A DNA stretch of 64,000 nt from Ornithinibacillus bavariensis (GTDB taxonomy: Bacteria > Bacillota > Bacilli > Bacillales > Amphibacillaceae), in assembly GCF_050433565.1 (NCBI RefSeq), contig NZ_JBNPWZ010000007.1, positions 1-64,000 on the forward strand. Direction: 5' to 3'. How positions within the stretch are numbered: the stretch's first letter is position 1; every line of letters starts with the position of its first letter. This document shows positions 42,972-52,384 of this stretch, piece by piece. A program made the position numbers and the translations under genes. Below the pieces are notes generated by a model. The model did not search any database and was not told where the DNA came from. It worked only from the letters and a program-made list of their open reading frames with translations.

Positions 42972-44489
42972 ATGAACACGGCCAAGCTTTGGAAGAAAGG
43001 CATTCTCCTACTAATGCTAATACTCTTAGCCTTTGCACCATTTACTTCCCTTGAAAAATCACAACCTGTGAATGCCTCAACTGAAACCACCCAGGACCAG
43101 TCCCTAGCTGAAAAACTTACTTCCATCTTAACGAACAATTCACTAAATGGCACAACTACAGGAGTTAGCGTGAGAAAAGCGGACACAGGAGAACTACTCT
43201 ATTCATTTTACGGTGACCATCGCTTACATCCCGCATCTAACATGAAAATACTTACTACCGTAGCTGCCTTAAAAAAGCTCGGACCCGATTATCAGTTTTC
43301 TACGGAAGTTTTAACGGATGGCAGAGTACGGGGCAATGTTCTACAGGGCAATCTGTATCTAAAAGGAAAAGGTGATCCCACGCTTCTGAAAGAGGATTTA
43401 GATCAAATGGCAGCAAAGCTAAAATCGCTTGGAATTAAGCAGATTAATGGTAATTTAATTGGAGACGACTCTTGGTATGATGATGTTAGACTTTCACAGG
43501 ATTTGAACTGGTCTGATGAACCATTTTATACTGGGGCTCAGGTTTCTGCTTTAACCCTGTCTCCAAATGAGGATTATGATGCTGGAACTATAATAGTTGA
43601 CGTACTTCCGGGAAAGAGCGTCGGGGATAAACCAATCGTTACGCTTACACCACAAACAGAATATGTAGAAATTGTGAACAAGGCTGAGACAGTAAAGAAG
43701 GATCATTCCAAGACTATTTCAATAGAGAGGGAACACGGTTCCAACCGAATCTTTATCACTGGCGCTATACCTTTAGAAGGGTCTAGTTCAAGATCTTGGG
43801 TTTCGATTTGGGAGCCTACAGGATATGCAGTCGATGTGTTTAAAAAATCATTAGAAGAAAATAACATAACCATAATTGGAAGAGGTAGAGCCACTGTGGG
43901 TAAAGCACCAGCAAATGCGACCCTACTCACAGAAAGAAAATCAATGCCTTTACATGAATTACTTATTCCATTTATGAAGCTTAGTAACAACGGGCATGGT
44001 GAAACACTTGCCAAAGAAATGGGAAGAGCCGTTTATGATGAAGGAAGCTGGGACGAGGGATTACGTGTAATGAAAGAAGTACTTGGAAACTACGGTGTAA
44101 ATACTAGTACGTTACTACTTCGCGACGGCTCAGGAATGTCACACAAAAATCTGATTCCAAGTAATGAATTATCACAATTATTGTTTGCAATTCAAACTGA
44201 GGATTGGTATCCAGCATTTGAGAAGTCATTACCTGTTGCAGGTAATGCAGAACGGCTTGTTGGTGGAACACTTCGCTCTCGAATGCTAAATACAGCAGCA
44301 GCCAATAATGTTTTAGCAAAAACGGGATCATTAACAGGTGTTTCCTCCCTATCTGGATATGTGACAACGAAGGACGGTCATAAACTAGCATTCTCCATCA
44401 TCGTTAATAATTACTTAGGCGCTTCAAGTACGATAACTAAAATTGAAGATCAAATTGCAATAGCACTTGCGGAACACGAGCTGGAATAG
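42972..44489 (+). CDS. dacC: D-Ala-D-Ala carboxypeptidase/endopeptidase (S13, PBP4-type)
   Basis: 505 residues. A signal-type N-terminus (ILLLMLILLAFAPF) leads into the S13 penicillin-binding fold. The catalytic motifs are SNMKIL (SxxK, about residue 78), SNNGHGETL (SxN, about 339) and KTGSL (about 447). A large insertion lies between the first two, as in B. subtilis DacC (PBP4a, about 491). It trims peptide stems of the cell wall. AAGGAG nine bases before the ATG at 42972. Monocistronic; terminator follows. Confidence 0.85.
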   Translation: MNTAKLWKKGILLLMLILLAFAPFTSLEKSQPVNASTETTQDQSLAEKLTSILTNNSLNGTTTGVSVRKADTGELLYSFYGDHRLHPASNMKILTTVAALKKLGPDYQFSTEVLTDGRVRGNVLQGNLYLKGKGDPTLLKEDLDQMAAKLKSLGIKQINGNLIGDDSWYDDVRLSQDLNWSDEPFYTGAQVSALTLSPNEDYDAGTIIVDVLPGKSVGDKPIVTLTPQTEYVEIVNKAETVKKDHSKTISIEREHGSNRIFITGAIPLEGSSSRSWVSIWEPTGYAVDVFKKSLEENNITIIGRGRATVGKAPANATLLTERKSMPLHELLIPFMKLSNNGHGETLAKEMGRAVYDEGSWDEGLRVMKEVLGNYGVNTSTLLLRDGSGMSHKNLIPSNELSQLLFAIQTEDWYPAFEKSLPVAGNAERLVGGTLRSRMLNTAAANNVLAKTGSLTGVSSLSGYVTTKDGHKLAFSIIVNNYLGASSTITKIEDQIAIALAEHELE

Positions 44490-44499
44490 GGAATGGTGA

Positions 44500-44532
44500 G
44501 GGCTTAACTCTTTGGGAGTTAGGCCTTTTTTA
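44500..44532 (+). terminator. Terminator of dacC-like gene
   Basis: GGGCTTAACTC (44500-44510) pairs, with one mismatch, with GGAGTTAGGCC (44515-44525), followed by TTTTTT. Confidence 0.8.
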
Positions 44533-44643
44533 ATTTGGATAAATGACCACTCCTACTAATTAGGACCAAATACCCAAACGACTATAATTTTAATATATAA
44601 TCATATTGACTAGGTTTTTAATTATATTAATGGAGGTACTTTC

Positions 44644-46344
44644 ATGAGAAAAGGCATCACAAGGCAATTAGGGGTTATTATTATTGGTGTATTTTTAATT
44701 TCCTTACTAATAACCTCGGTTTCCAACTATTGGGTTACATATAAGCATACATATGAGGCAGCAGGTATAGAAGCAGTGGGCTGTGCGAATATTACAACTG
44801 GTCTAATTAGTCCAGATGATATGGAGGCTCTATTAAATGGTAATATGCAAAAAGCAAAAGAAATACAGGAGAGTATCAACTGGACTGTTGAGCATAAGCA
44901 TATATTTGAAGACCAGTACATTATTGGACTAGATGGCAAAATTTTAGTAGCAGATAGAAATTTAGAAGACCAAGGTGTTTCTATTGGTGATTCCTTTTAT
45001 CTAGATAAAAACGTAGTAAAGAAAATTATCGAAACAAAGGAACCAGATTATTCAGAGATATATGAAGAAGCTGGAATGAAACGATTAACTGGTTATGCAC
45101 CTATTTTTAAAGACAATGACCCCACCCAAGAAGTAATCGCACTTAATGCTATTGACTTTAATGCAAACATTGTTACAGAAAGAACGATTAATTCTGTTAA
45201 GAGTAGTGTATTACTTGGACTTATTCCGTTAATTATTGCATGTATTTTTACAATTTTTATCATAGGTAGAAAGACAAAACCACTCTCTACGTTCATTTAT
45301 TATGCAAAACAAATTGCAGATGGTGACTTAACTGTCGATAAGATAAACGTTAAAAATAAAGATGAGATTGGGCTATTAGCCGAAACCTTAAATCAGATGT
45401 CCACAAACCTATCATTAGTCATCCAAGGCTTTAACGAAAGCGCCGATCAAGTGGCAACCTCTTCTAAAGAACTTGTGGAACATGTTAAACAAACAAATGC
45501 AACGACCGAGGAAATAGCAGTCACGATGGAAGAATTATCTGTTGGTGTTGAAACACAGGTACGAACAATGGGAGAAACCAGCATAACTATCCGCGAGATG
45601 TCAAACGGTATACAGCAAATTGCAGAGAGTGCAAATAATGTATCTAATATCGCACATGAAGCAACTGATAATGCAACAAAAGGAAAGGATTCCGTTATCG
45701 TTGCCATTCAGCAAATGAACGAGATTAAACATACTGTAAATGGATTATCACAGATTATTAAAGGGCTGGGAGAACGTTCCAGAGAAATAAACCATATTAT
45801 TGAAATCATCACCGAAATTTCTGAGCAAACCAATCTTCTTTCCCTTAATGCTTCCATTGAAGCAGCTAGAGCCGGAGAACAAGGACGCAGTTTTGCCGTT
45901 GTAGCGAATGAAGTTAAAAACCTTGCCGAACAATCGGAAAAATCATCATCCCAGATTTCAGCTCTAATAAATGCGATTCAGGATGAAGTAGAGACCGCAG
46001 TGAATACGATGGATATTGTTACAAATGAAGTTATCGCAGGAATCGGGGTAGTCACTGAGGCTGGAGATTCCTTTGAACAAATAAATAACTATATTCAGGA
46101 TGTTTCTATAAAGATACATGAGGTTTCATCTGCCGTACAGCAAATGAGTGTTGGAGCTGGTAATATTTCTAACACAATGAATCATATTACTGCTATATCT
46201 GAGACAGCTGCGGCCAAGTCCCAAGAAGTCACCTCTAGAACAGAACAGCAAGTTAATCTAATGAATCAGATTAATACTTCTATCCATAATCTCTCTATTG
46301 TTGCAGAGCATTCACGTGAGATTATTAGTAAATTTAAAAGCTAA
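44644..46344 (+). CDS. Methyl-accepting chemotaxis protein (second)
   Basis: 566 residues. TM1 about 9-28, an extracellular Cache-like sensor about 29-185 (single alpha/beta unit with GYAPIFKDNDPTQEVIALN near 155), TM2 about 188-208, HAMP 209-262 (KPLSTFIYYAKQIADGDLTV), and a signalling domain with the tip IEAARAGEQGRSFAVVANEV near residue 404. TGGAGG precedes the ATG. A second receptor within 10 kb of the first, and again with no other che genes. Ligand unknown. Confidence 0.9.
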   Translation: MRKGITRQLGVIIIGVFLISLLITSVSNYWVTYKHTYEAAGIEAVGCANITTGLISPDDMEALLNGNMQKAKEIQESINWTVEHKHIFEDQYIIGLDGKILVADRNLEDQGVSIGDSFYLDKNVVKKIIETKEPDYSEIYEEAGMKRLTGYAPIFKDNDPTQEVIALNAIDFNANIVTERTINSVKSSVLLGLIPLIIACIFTIFIIGRKTKPLSTFIYYAKQIADGDLTVDKINVKNKDEIGLLAETLNQMSTNLSLVIQGFNESADQVATSSKELVEHVKQTNATTEEIAVTMEELSVGVETQVRTMGETSITIREMSNGIQQIAESANNVSNIAHEATDNATKGKDSVIVAIQQMNEIKHTVNGLSQIIKGLGERSREINHIIEIITEISEQTNLLSLNASIEAARAGEQGRSFAVVANEVKNLAEQSEKSSSQISALINAIQDEVETAVNTMDIVTNEVIAGIGVVTEAGDSFEQINNYIQDVSIKIHEVSSAVQQMSVGAGNISNTMNHITAISETAAAKSQEVTSRTEQQVNLMNQINTSIHNLSIVAEHSREIISKFKS

Positions 46345-46635
46345 ATCCTCAAATTCAGTTCCATGATTAAACCGTTTGAAAAGGTGGTCCCTTCGAAGGT
46401 TATATTTTTCAATCTAGCTTTCGGGATATGTACCCCCTTTCATACGGTTATTTCATGTTAGCTATGCATTTTATAATTACTTTTTGTAAGTAAATTATTT
46501 ATAGTTGCAAAAGGGACAAACACATGATAAGATTACAAATGTTGATAATAAATATATTGAATTAGAGATAATTTATTTCAATATTTTTATCCGTCTTTAA
46601 TTCAATGATGTACTACATCTAGAGGAGGAATTAAT

Positions 46636-47199
46636 ATGTTAAAAATAGCAGTCGTACTAGGTAGTGTGCGTGAAGGAAGAAATGGTGAAGCTGTAGCTAA
46701 TTGGATGCTTGACTTCGCTTCAAGCCGTAATGATGAAGGTGTGGAATATGAGTTAGTTGACCTTGCTAACTACAGCCTACCATTACTTGGTGCAAAGCTT
46801 CCGGAAGCTGGAAAAGAAGAGGCTCAAGCAACTATTAAAGCTTGGTCAGAAAAAATGGCTTCATTTGATGGATATATCTTTGTAACACCTGAATATAATC
46901 ATGCAGTTGGTGGAGCATTGAAAAATGCATTAGATTACTTAAATGCAGAAGTAAATAACAAAGCTGCAGGTTTTGTTGGTTATGGTAGCCTTGGTGGTAC
47001 TCGTGCACATGAAAACCTACGTCTAATCTTAGGGGAATTACAGGTTGCAGATGTTCGTACAGCTGTTACTTTCTCACTTCTATCTGATTTTGAAAACTTC
47101 AGCGTATTTAAACCTGCTGATTATCATGCAGACAATGCAAATGGTATGCTAGATCAAGTTATCGCTTGGAGCACTGCATTAAAACCATTACGTTCATAA
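46636..47199 (+). CDS. NADPH-dependent FMN reductase family protein
   Basis: 187 residues, flavodoxin-like fold. FMN loop VLGSVREGRNGEAVANWM at the start, VTPEYNHAVGGALKNALDYL near 78, and GYGSLGGTRAHENLRLIL near 115. These proteins reduce quinones, azo dyes or chromate; substrate unknown. AGAGGAGG precedes the ATG. The 46345-46635 gap holds nothing recognisable. A terminator follows. Confidence 0.85.
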   Translation: MLKIAVVLGSVREGRNGEAVANWMLDFASSRNDEGVEYELVDLANYSLPLLGAKLPEAGKEEAQATIKAWSEKMASFDGYIFVTPEYNHAVGGALKNALDYLNAEVNNKAAGFVGYGSLGGTRAHENLRLILGELQVADVRTAVTFSLLSDFENFSVFKPADYHADNANGMLDQVIAWSTALKPLRS

Positions 47200-47206
47200 T
47201 ATAAAC

Positions 47207-47236
47207 AACCCCCTCTTAGCATGCTAAGCGGGGGTT
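47207..47236 (+). terminator. Strong terminator
   Basis: AACCCCC TCTTAGC (47207-47220) pairs with GCTAAGCGGGGGTTT (47223-47236). Confidence 0.85.
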
Positions 47237-47304
47237 TATTACTTATTATTCTAAGCTTTTTTCAAAAACCTGTTCTGCTTTCATTATACATAATGTGCAT
47301 TATC

Positions 47305-47613
47305 CTAAAATAAGTCATCAAATAAATCGAACATCTTCTTTTTCTTCTTTTTCTTATAGCCATACGGATTGTACTTTTCATCATACCCATGAGGATGTGT
47401 CTTATTTTTATATTCTGGCGTCTCACGAAACTTACGCTCATAGGAATCAAATGTATCCTCATAAAACTGTTGATCCTCTTTCAACCCTGTACTAATCTTT
47501 TCTAGTTCACCTCTATCCAGCCATACACCTTTACAACTTGGACAAATATCAATTAAGACATCCCCCTTTTGAACCTCTTTCATTCGTACATTATCACAAA
47601 TAGGACAGTTCAT
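47305..47613 (-). CDS. TFIIB-type zinc-ribbon protein
   Basis: 102 residues. The N-terminus MNCPICDNVRMKEVQKGDV, then CPSCKGVWLDRGELEKI, is the zf-TFIIB domain (four Cys and a WLDRGEL helix). The middle is charged, and the C-terminal KKKKKKKMFDLFDDLF is unusual. GGAGG precedes the ATG at 47613. It sits 17 bases downstream of the CNNM-type gene, likely the same operon. Role in zinc or metal handling is a guess. Confidence 0.75.
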   Translation of the reverse strand: MNCPICDNVRMKEVQKGDVLIDICPSCKGVWLDRGELEKISTGLKEDQQFYEDTFDSYERKFRETPEYKNKTHPHGYDEKYNPYGYKKKKKKKMFDLFDDLF

Positions 47614-47629
47614 TTTATCTTCCTCCACA

Positions 47630-48889
47630 TCAGGCTAAATTTTCTTTAATAATTTGTATTTGCTTTAAGGTTCTTCCATCAACCTCTAGTATTTTAAACT
47701 TCAAGTTATCTCGTTGCAAAATATCTCCCTGCTGAGGAAAACGAATGAATTCGGTTAGTAAGTATCCTGAAAGTACATCTTCTTCTTCAGGTATCTCCGT
47801 ATCGAAAATGGAGTTTAGACGGTGTAGCGTGATTTTTCCATCACATATAATTTCTGTATCCGTTAATTTTTCAACCAACTTCTCACTTTCAAGGTCCATT
47901 TCATCTTCAATTTCTAACCCGATCATGGCCTCAATAATATCCTCATGTGTAATAATGCCCTCTGTTCCTCCATATTCATCTAAAACAATAGCTAAATGCT
48001 TCCGATCCCGTGTCATTTGTCTAAAAATCATCTCAATCGAATGGAATTCAAAGAAAACCATCGGCTCCAAGTCACAAAATGATTCTAGTCTTTTTTCTGG
48101 TTCGATAGACCAGGTCAATAAATACTTCGAATGGAACACCCCAATAATATTATCGATGTCCCCTTCATAAACTGGGTATCTTGTATACTGATTTTGAATA
48201 ACAATATCCCGAACCTCTTCATATGTAGCATCATGAGGAACTGCCACAATATCAATTCGAGGAGTTTTCATAACGTCCTTTACGTTTAAATCCTGGAAAT
48301 CGAGAACTCCTTTGATACGGTAGGATTCCTCTTGCTTAAATGTCCCTTCTGTACCGGCAATATCTACCATTGCTCGAAGGTCCTCTTTCGATATAGAGAC
48401 ATTGTCGTCGTCATCCTTTGAAAGCCATTTAACTACTAGTCCAGTTAAGCCATTTAATAGAAATGTAAATGGCTTAAATATTATCATAAAAAAGCGAATA
48501 ATAGGATATACAATATAAGCAATTCGATCTGGAAAAGCAGCAGCTATTGACTTTGGTAGTACCTCTGAGAACACGATAATCGTTACAGTCAAAACAGCTG
48601 AAGCAATAGCAATGTTAGCGCCAAGCTCCATCGCTACCATGGTTACTAGAGTAGGTAAAATAATATTAGCAATGTTATTTCCAATCAAAATGGTAGTAAT
48701 GAATTCACTTGGTTTGGAAACTAGCTCTAACAATTTGGCAGACTTATTGTCATGTTGATTTGCTTTTGTTTGTAGTTTCATCTTATTTGCTGCAGTTAAA
48801 GCAGTCTCACTACCTGAAAAGAAAAATGATGCACATAATAAAATGATGATCGCAATGATCACTAGAAAGTTCCCCCTTAGGATTTTCAA
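47630..48889 (-). CDS. CNNM/CorC-HlyC family membrane protein
   Basis: 419 residues. A DUF21 (CNNM) membrane domain covers about 1-190 (IIILLCASFFFSGSETALTA start). Two CBS domains follow (about 200-320, with KDVMKTPRIDIVAVP and AIVLDEYGGTEGIITHEDII). A CorC_HlyC domain ends the protein (about 335-419, EEDVLSGYLLTEFI). Members are linked to magnesium and cobalt efflux or Mg homeostasis; some are called hemolysin-like. The first gene of a two-gene operon. Confidence 0.85.
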   Translation of the reverse strand: MKILRGNFLVIIAIIILLCASFFFSGSETALTAANKMKLQTKANQHDNKSAKLLELVSKPSEFITTILIGNNIANIILPTLVTMVAMELGANIAIASAVLTVTIIVFSEVLPKSIAAAFPDRIAYIVYPIIRFFMIIFKPFTFLLNGLTGLVVKWLSKDDDDNVSISKEDLRAMVDIAGTEGTFKQEESYRIKGVLDFQDLNVKDVMKTPRIDIVAVPHDATYEEVRDIVIQNQYTRYPVYEGDIDNIIGVFHSKYLLTWSIEPEKRLESFCDLEPMVFFEFHSIEMIFRQMTRDRKHLAIVLDEYGGTEGIITHEDIIEAMIGLEIEDEMDLESEKLVEKLTDTEIICDGKITLHRLNSIFDTEIPEEEDVLSGYLLTEFIRFPQQGDILQRDNLKFKILEVDGRTLKQIQIIKENLA

Positions 48890-48959
48890 ACATGAATATA
48901 GTAATTAATACTTTTAATATTTCTAATTTAGAACAGAGATCATTCTGGTCCCTATTTAC

Positions 48960-50126
48960 TTATAAATGCTCAATGAACAAACGAATTACATCTGCACCAC
49001 CTACAAAGGTTCCAATTGAACTCCCAATATTAGCAAAGATGACTACTAAAAGAACACGAGTCACTTTATTGTTCCAAAATCCCTTTAAACTATGAACATC
49101 CTCCGTTAGGCTTTCGAAATCTCGGACATTTGGTCTTTTAAACGCAGCTTGAACAAAGCCTGCAAACCAGCCTGCAGCAAGGAATGGTTCCAATGATGTA
49201 ATCGGTGCTGCAATGAAGGCAGTGACTACAGCAAGCGGGTGTCCAAAGGCAAGTAGTGTACCTAGTGCTGACAACGATCCATTCCATAAAACCCAGCTAA
49301 TAACCTGGGCAACACCAGCTTCTGCATTTGTCATAAAGGTGTATACAATGAGGGCTATAATGAGAATAGGTATCGACCAGCCAATAAGTCTAGGAATTTT
49401 CGATTTTGGTGGTAGCTTGGTGAGAAGCCCTAGGTCATGATCCTTTTTAATTTGCTCCTTGATTCCCGGAACGTGTGCTGCACCTAATACAGCAACTATT
49501 TTTTCTCCTGGTGCTTCTTTAATTTTTTGTGCAAGATATTGATCTCGTTCGTCAATTAAAGGTGTCTTTAGCTTCGGGAAGCTTTCTGTAAACTCCTGGA
49601 GCATAGAATCAATCATATCTTGGTTTTTCATCTTCTCTAGCTCTTCCTCTGTTATGGTCTCCTTCGTGAAGATGCTCGCTATAACTTGAGTTAACAGCAT
49701 TGCCTTTCCCTTTAAACCAATGCCGCGCCAGATCCTGGAAAATGTTGTTTGAATATTTCGGTCTGCAAGCACTAAATTTGCTCCAGTTTCTTTTGCAGAC
49801 TCGATGCCTTGAATCATCTCTTGCCCTGGATTAATCCCAAATTGGCTTGCCATCCGCTTCTGAAAAGAAGAAATAGCAAGATTCATTAATAGCAAGGATG
49901 ACTTGCCATTCTTAATAATTTGAAAAATGTCTGTATCCTTCCACTTGTTTCCTTCTGTAATCGATTTATATCGTTGCTCATCTAATTCGATACAAACAGA
50001 GTCAGGCTGTTCTCTCTCAATCACTTCTTTAACCTGCTCGGCACTGTTTTTCGATACATGGGCAGTACCAATTAAGATAATCTCTTTTCCCTCTATTTGC
50101 AATCGTGATATATTTTCTTCGGACAT
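48960..50126 (-). CDS. TraB/PrgY-type membrane protein
   Basis: 388 residues. An N-terminal TraB domain (about 1-225) has EIILIGTAHVSKNSAEQVKE, CIELDEQRYKSI and IVAVLGAAHVPGIK, fitting the conserved GTAH, Glu and His positions. At least four membrane helices fill 235-388 (IGWSIPILIIALIVYTFM, GTLLAFGHPLAVVTAFIAAP). The family began with a plasmid pheromone shut-down protein and a metalloprotease-like fold; its role in Bacillus is unknown. GAGTT-type weak site; monocistronic. Confidence 0.75.
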   Translation of the reverse strand: MSEENISRLQIEGKEIILIGTAHVSKNSAEQVKEVIEREQPDSVCIELDEQRYKSITEGNKWKDTDIFQIIKNGKSSLLLMNLAISSFQKRMASQFGINPGQEMIQGIESAKETGANLVLADRNIQTTFSRIWRGIGLKGKAMLLTQVIASIFTKETITEEELEKMKNQDMIDSMLQEFTESFPKLKTPLIDERDQYLAQKIKEAPGEKIVAVLGAAHVPGIKEQIKKDHDLGLLTKLPPKSKIPRLIGWSIPILIIALIVYTFMTNAEAGVAQVISWVLWNGSLSALGTLLAFGHPLAVVTAFIAAPITSLEPFLAAGWFAGFVQAAFKRPNVRDFESLTEDVHSLKGFWNNKVTRVLLVVIFANIGSSIGTFVGGADVIRLFIEHL

Positions 50127-50200
50127 TGGTTACCTTCCTTTGTATCTATATAAATTTAATAATAAACTAGTTTGGAATAAATTTGAATAATTTTACTACT

Positions 50201-50251
50201 AACTTAGAAAAAACGTAACCGCTTCATTAGGGGTTACGTTTTTCCTAAGTT
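50201..50251 (-). terminator. Terminator of second spx gene
   Basis: AACTTAGAAAAAACGTAACC (50201-50220) pairs with GGTTACGTTTTTCCTAAGTT (50232-50251). Confidence 0.8.
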
Positions 50252-50268
50252 AGTCTTTCTCATTTATT

Positions 50269-50670
50269 TCACATCGGAAGGTAATTCATTCGCCACTGTA
50301 ACCATTGTCTTTCTCTTGTTTTTCGTGGCAAAAATTGTCTAATGTCATCCACATGAAACCCTACCTGTAATCGTTTATCATCAAGCATGATTGGACTTCT
50401 TAATAATCTTGGATGTTCATGAATTAGTTCCAACAGCTCTTGTAGTGGAAGGGAATCAATATCCACATTTAATTCTTTATATACCTTTGATCTAGTTGAT
50501 ATAATTTCTTCCGTACCTTCAACCGTTCTTCGCAAGATTTGCTGTAGCTCCTGTACTGTTAAAGGTTCCCTTAAGATATTTCGTTCCACAAATTCTATGT
50601 TATTTTTTCTAAACCAATCTTTTGCTTTTCTTGTTGATGAACACGCTGCTCCATAAATCATAACAGTCAT
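50269..50670 (-). CDS. Spx paralogue lacking the CXXC pair
   Basis: 133 residues, same family and length as the spx product at 19475. The redox position reads AACSSTRKAKDW, so Cys 10 is kept but Cys 13 is replaced by Thr. The rest of the fold is intact (EEIISTRSKVYKELNVDIDS and RSPIMLDDKRLQVGFHVDDI). A single Cys cannot form the intramolecular disulfide switch, so it may work without it, respond by thiol modification, or compete for RNA polymerase. Monocistronic with its own terminator. Confidence 0.8.
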   Translation of the reverse strand: MTVMIYGAACSSTRKAKDWFRKNNIEFVERNILREPLTVQELQQILRRTVEGTEEIISTRSKVYKELNVDIDSLPLQELLELIHEHPRLLRSPIMLDDKRLQVGFHVDDIRQFLPRKTRERQWLQWRMNYLPM

Positions 50671-50706
50671 CGATCATTCCCCATTTCAACTAAAGTTTTG
50701 AAAATC

Positions 50707-51000
50707 TCATACACTTTTTCCTACATGCCGCTTATACGTTTCAATAAATTGCTTTGGAGAAGACTTCACGGTATACGAGTACACACCACGTATAGTATGT
50801 AAGTAAAGAAGGCCAACCCCTTTACTACCGATTTCACGGAAAGACATATCTAAAACTTCCTGAATAGGAAATTCACGATACTCACTCGTAATTTTGCTTT
50901 TATATAGACGTAAGTTGCGCCAGTGTTCTAAATCAACCTGTTCCAAACTATCTACCTTACGTTCAATCTTTACATATTCCTGCTCGGCTAATAACTCCAC
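50707..51000 (-). CDS. Small protein with a PH-like core
   Basis: 97 residues. Two strand groups (YVKIERKVDSLEQVDLEHWR and GLLYLHTIRGVYSYTVKSSP) and a final helix (QFIETYKRHVGKS) resemble short bacterial pleckstrin-like units (bPH). No signal peptide. It lies 22 bases downstream of the DUF5392 gene, so likely the same operon. Family uncertain. Confidence 0.45.
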   Translation of the reverse strand: MELLAEQEYVKIERKVDSLEQVDLEHWRNLRLYKSKITSEYREFPIQEVLDMSFREIGSKGVGLLYLHTIRGVYSYTVKSSPKQFIETYKRHVGKSV

Positions 51001-51021
51001 TAAATCCCTCCAGCTAGCGCT

Positions 51022-51453
51022 TTAGTGACTTATCTCCCGATTCTCTTCTTCCAAGAATCGTATGAAATAATTCATTGCAAATGCAGGCTGCTCTTTAACC
51101 GATTTAATATACCGGTCTTTTACGGAATCTACCAAAGCACTACTTTTTTCAATTCGGTTTATAATGAAATCCTCACTTACCTTTATTACTTCTTTGCGCT
51201 GTAGCTTCACCTCTCTAGATAAAGCAAAACCAAAGGCACCCATCACCGCATAGATGACTAATGAAAATGTAGTCCTTGTGTCTGGCATAATGAACAACAT
51301 AAATAACAAATTAATGAGTGAAAACACGATTAACGGAAAAGCCCAAAATGAATATTTTGATATCCTTTTTATGAATGGTGCGATTGCCTCATTTAACGTA
51401 TCTACTTCTTTCTTGATAAAGCTTGGCATATCAGTTATTGGTAAATAACTCAT
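51022..51453 (-). CDS. DUF5392-like membrane protein
   Basis: About 143 residues. Two membrane helices lie in 36-85 (YSFWAFPLIVFSLINLLFML, then TTFSLVIYAVMGAFGFALSR). The C-terminus is charged and helical (NRIEKSSALVDSVKDRYIKS). I think it matches the YwnF/DUF5392 group, but without certainty. GGCGGG precedes ATG 51453; the upstream GTG at 51486 overlaps yugP. Part of a yugP-linked operon. Confidence 0.55.
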   Translation of the reverse strand: MSYLPITDMPSFIKKEVDTLNEAIAPFIKRISKYSFWAFPLIVFSLINLLFMLFIMPDTRTTFSLVIYAVMGAFGFALSREVKLQRKEVIKVSEDFIINRIEKSSALVDSVKDRYIKSVKEQPAFAMNYFIRFLEEENREISH

Positions 51454-51469
51454 TAAACATCCCGCCTTC

Positions 51470-52153
51470 TTAACTATTTCGTTCACGAAAAATCATGATG
51501 TATTTTACTAATTCAAGTAAAGCGATTAAGGTACTTGCTACATAGGTCAAAGCCGCCGCATTTAAAACCTTACCTACGCCTTTCTCCTCTTGATTCGTAA
51601 TCATTCCAAGTGTAATTAATTTATTTCTAGCTCGACTCGATGCGTTGTACTCAACAGGTAAGGTAACGAGCTGAAAAACGACTGCTGCCGCAAAAAAAAC
51701 AATTCCAATTCCAATTAGACTCGGTATGGAAAAAATGAATCCAGCAATTAATAAAAATGGTGCTAGCTGGGAGCTAATATTCGCCACTGGAAAAAGCTTA
51801 TGACGAAACACTAGCATGGAATAATGATTCGCATGCTGGATAGCATGCCCAACCTCATGTGCAGCAACCGCCAGAGAAGCGATAGATTTCCCGCGATATA
51901 CAGGCTCCGAAAGTCGAACAACCTTAGCTGTCGGATCATAGTGATCGGATAATGCTCCTCTTCTTGAAAGCTCAATCCTTACATCAGAGAGTCCTTCACT
52001 ATCTAAAATTTTCCTTGCTACTTCAACACCTGTCATCCCAGAGGATGAGCCTATTTTAGAACCTTTTCGGAAATTACGCTGTACGAGACTTTGTGCCCAC
52101 ATCGCAAGTCCAAAAGCGATAATTATTAAAAAATCCATTGGATGAAAGAACAT
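51470..52153 (-). CDS. yugP: Zn-dependent membrane protease YugP
   Basis: 227 residues. N-terminal membrane helix (FLIIIAFGLAMWAQSLVQ), the zinc motif HEVGHAIQHA (HExxH, about residue 90-99), then about three more membrane helices with VVFFAAAVVFQLVTLPVEYN near 175. The DUF/peptidase_M48-like YugP family is widespread and its target is unknown. GGGGGAATAG precedes the ATG. First of a three-gene operon. Confidence 0.85.
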   Translation of the reverse strand: MFFHPMDFLIIIAFGLAMWAQSLVQRNFRKGSKIGSSSGMTGVEVARKILDSEGLSDVRIELSRRGALSDHYDPTAKVVRLSEPVYRGKSIASLAVAAHEVGHAIQHANHYSMLVFRHKLFPVANISSQLAPFLLIAGFIFSIPSLIGIGIVFFAAAVVFQLVTLPVEYNASSRARNKLITLGMITNQEEKGVGKVLNAAALTYVASTLIALLELVKYIMIFRERNS

Positions 52154-52343
52154 GTCTATTCCCCCTAGCTGTTCCTACTCTTATATTCAGACTTGCCAAT
52201 TTCATCCTAGAATAATACCCTTTTTTTGGAGTATCACTTATCTATACGAAATTACTTTGTACTTCGTTTCACAAATAAAGAAATTTCTAATGATCTTATT
52301 TTATTTTTAGTATAAATTATAAATATGAACTGAATATGAACTG

Positions 52344-52384
52344 AAAAGGACTAGGAACAAAAAATTGTTCCTAGTCCTTTTTTT
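52344..52384. terminator. Strong bidirectional terminator
   Basis: AAAAGGACTAGGAACAA (52344-52360) pairs perfectly with TTGTTCCTAGTCCTTTT (52365-52381), T-runs on both strands. It closes the HssRS-like operon. Confidence 0.9.
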
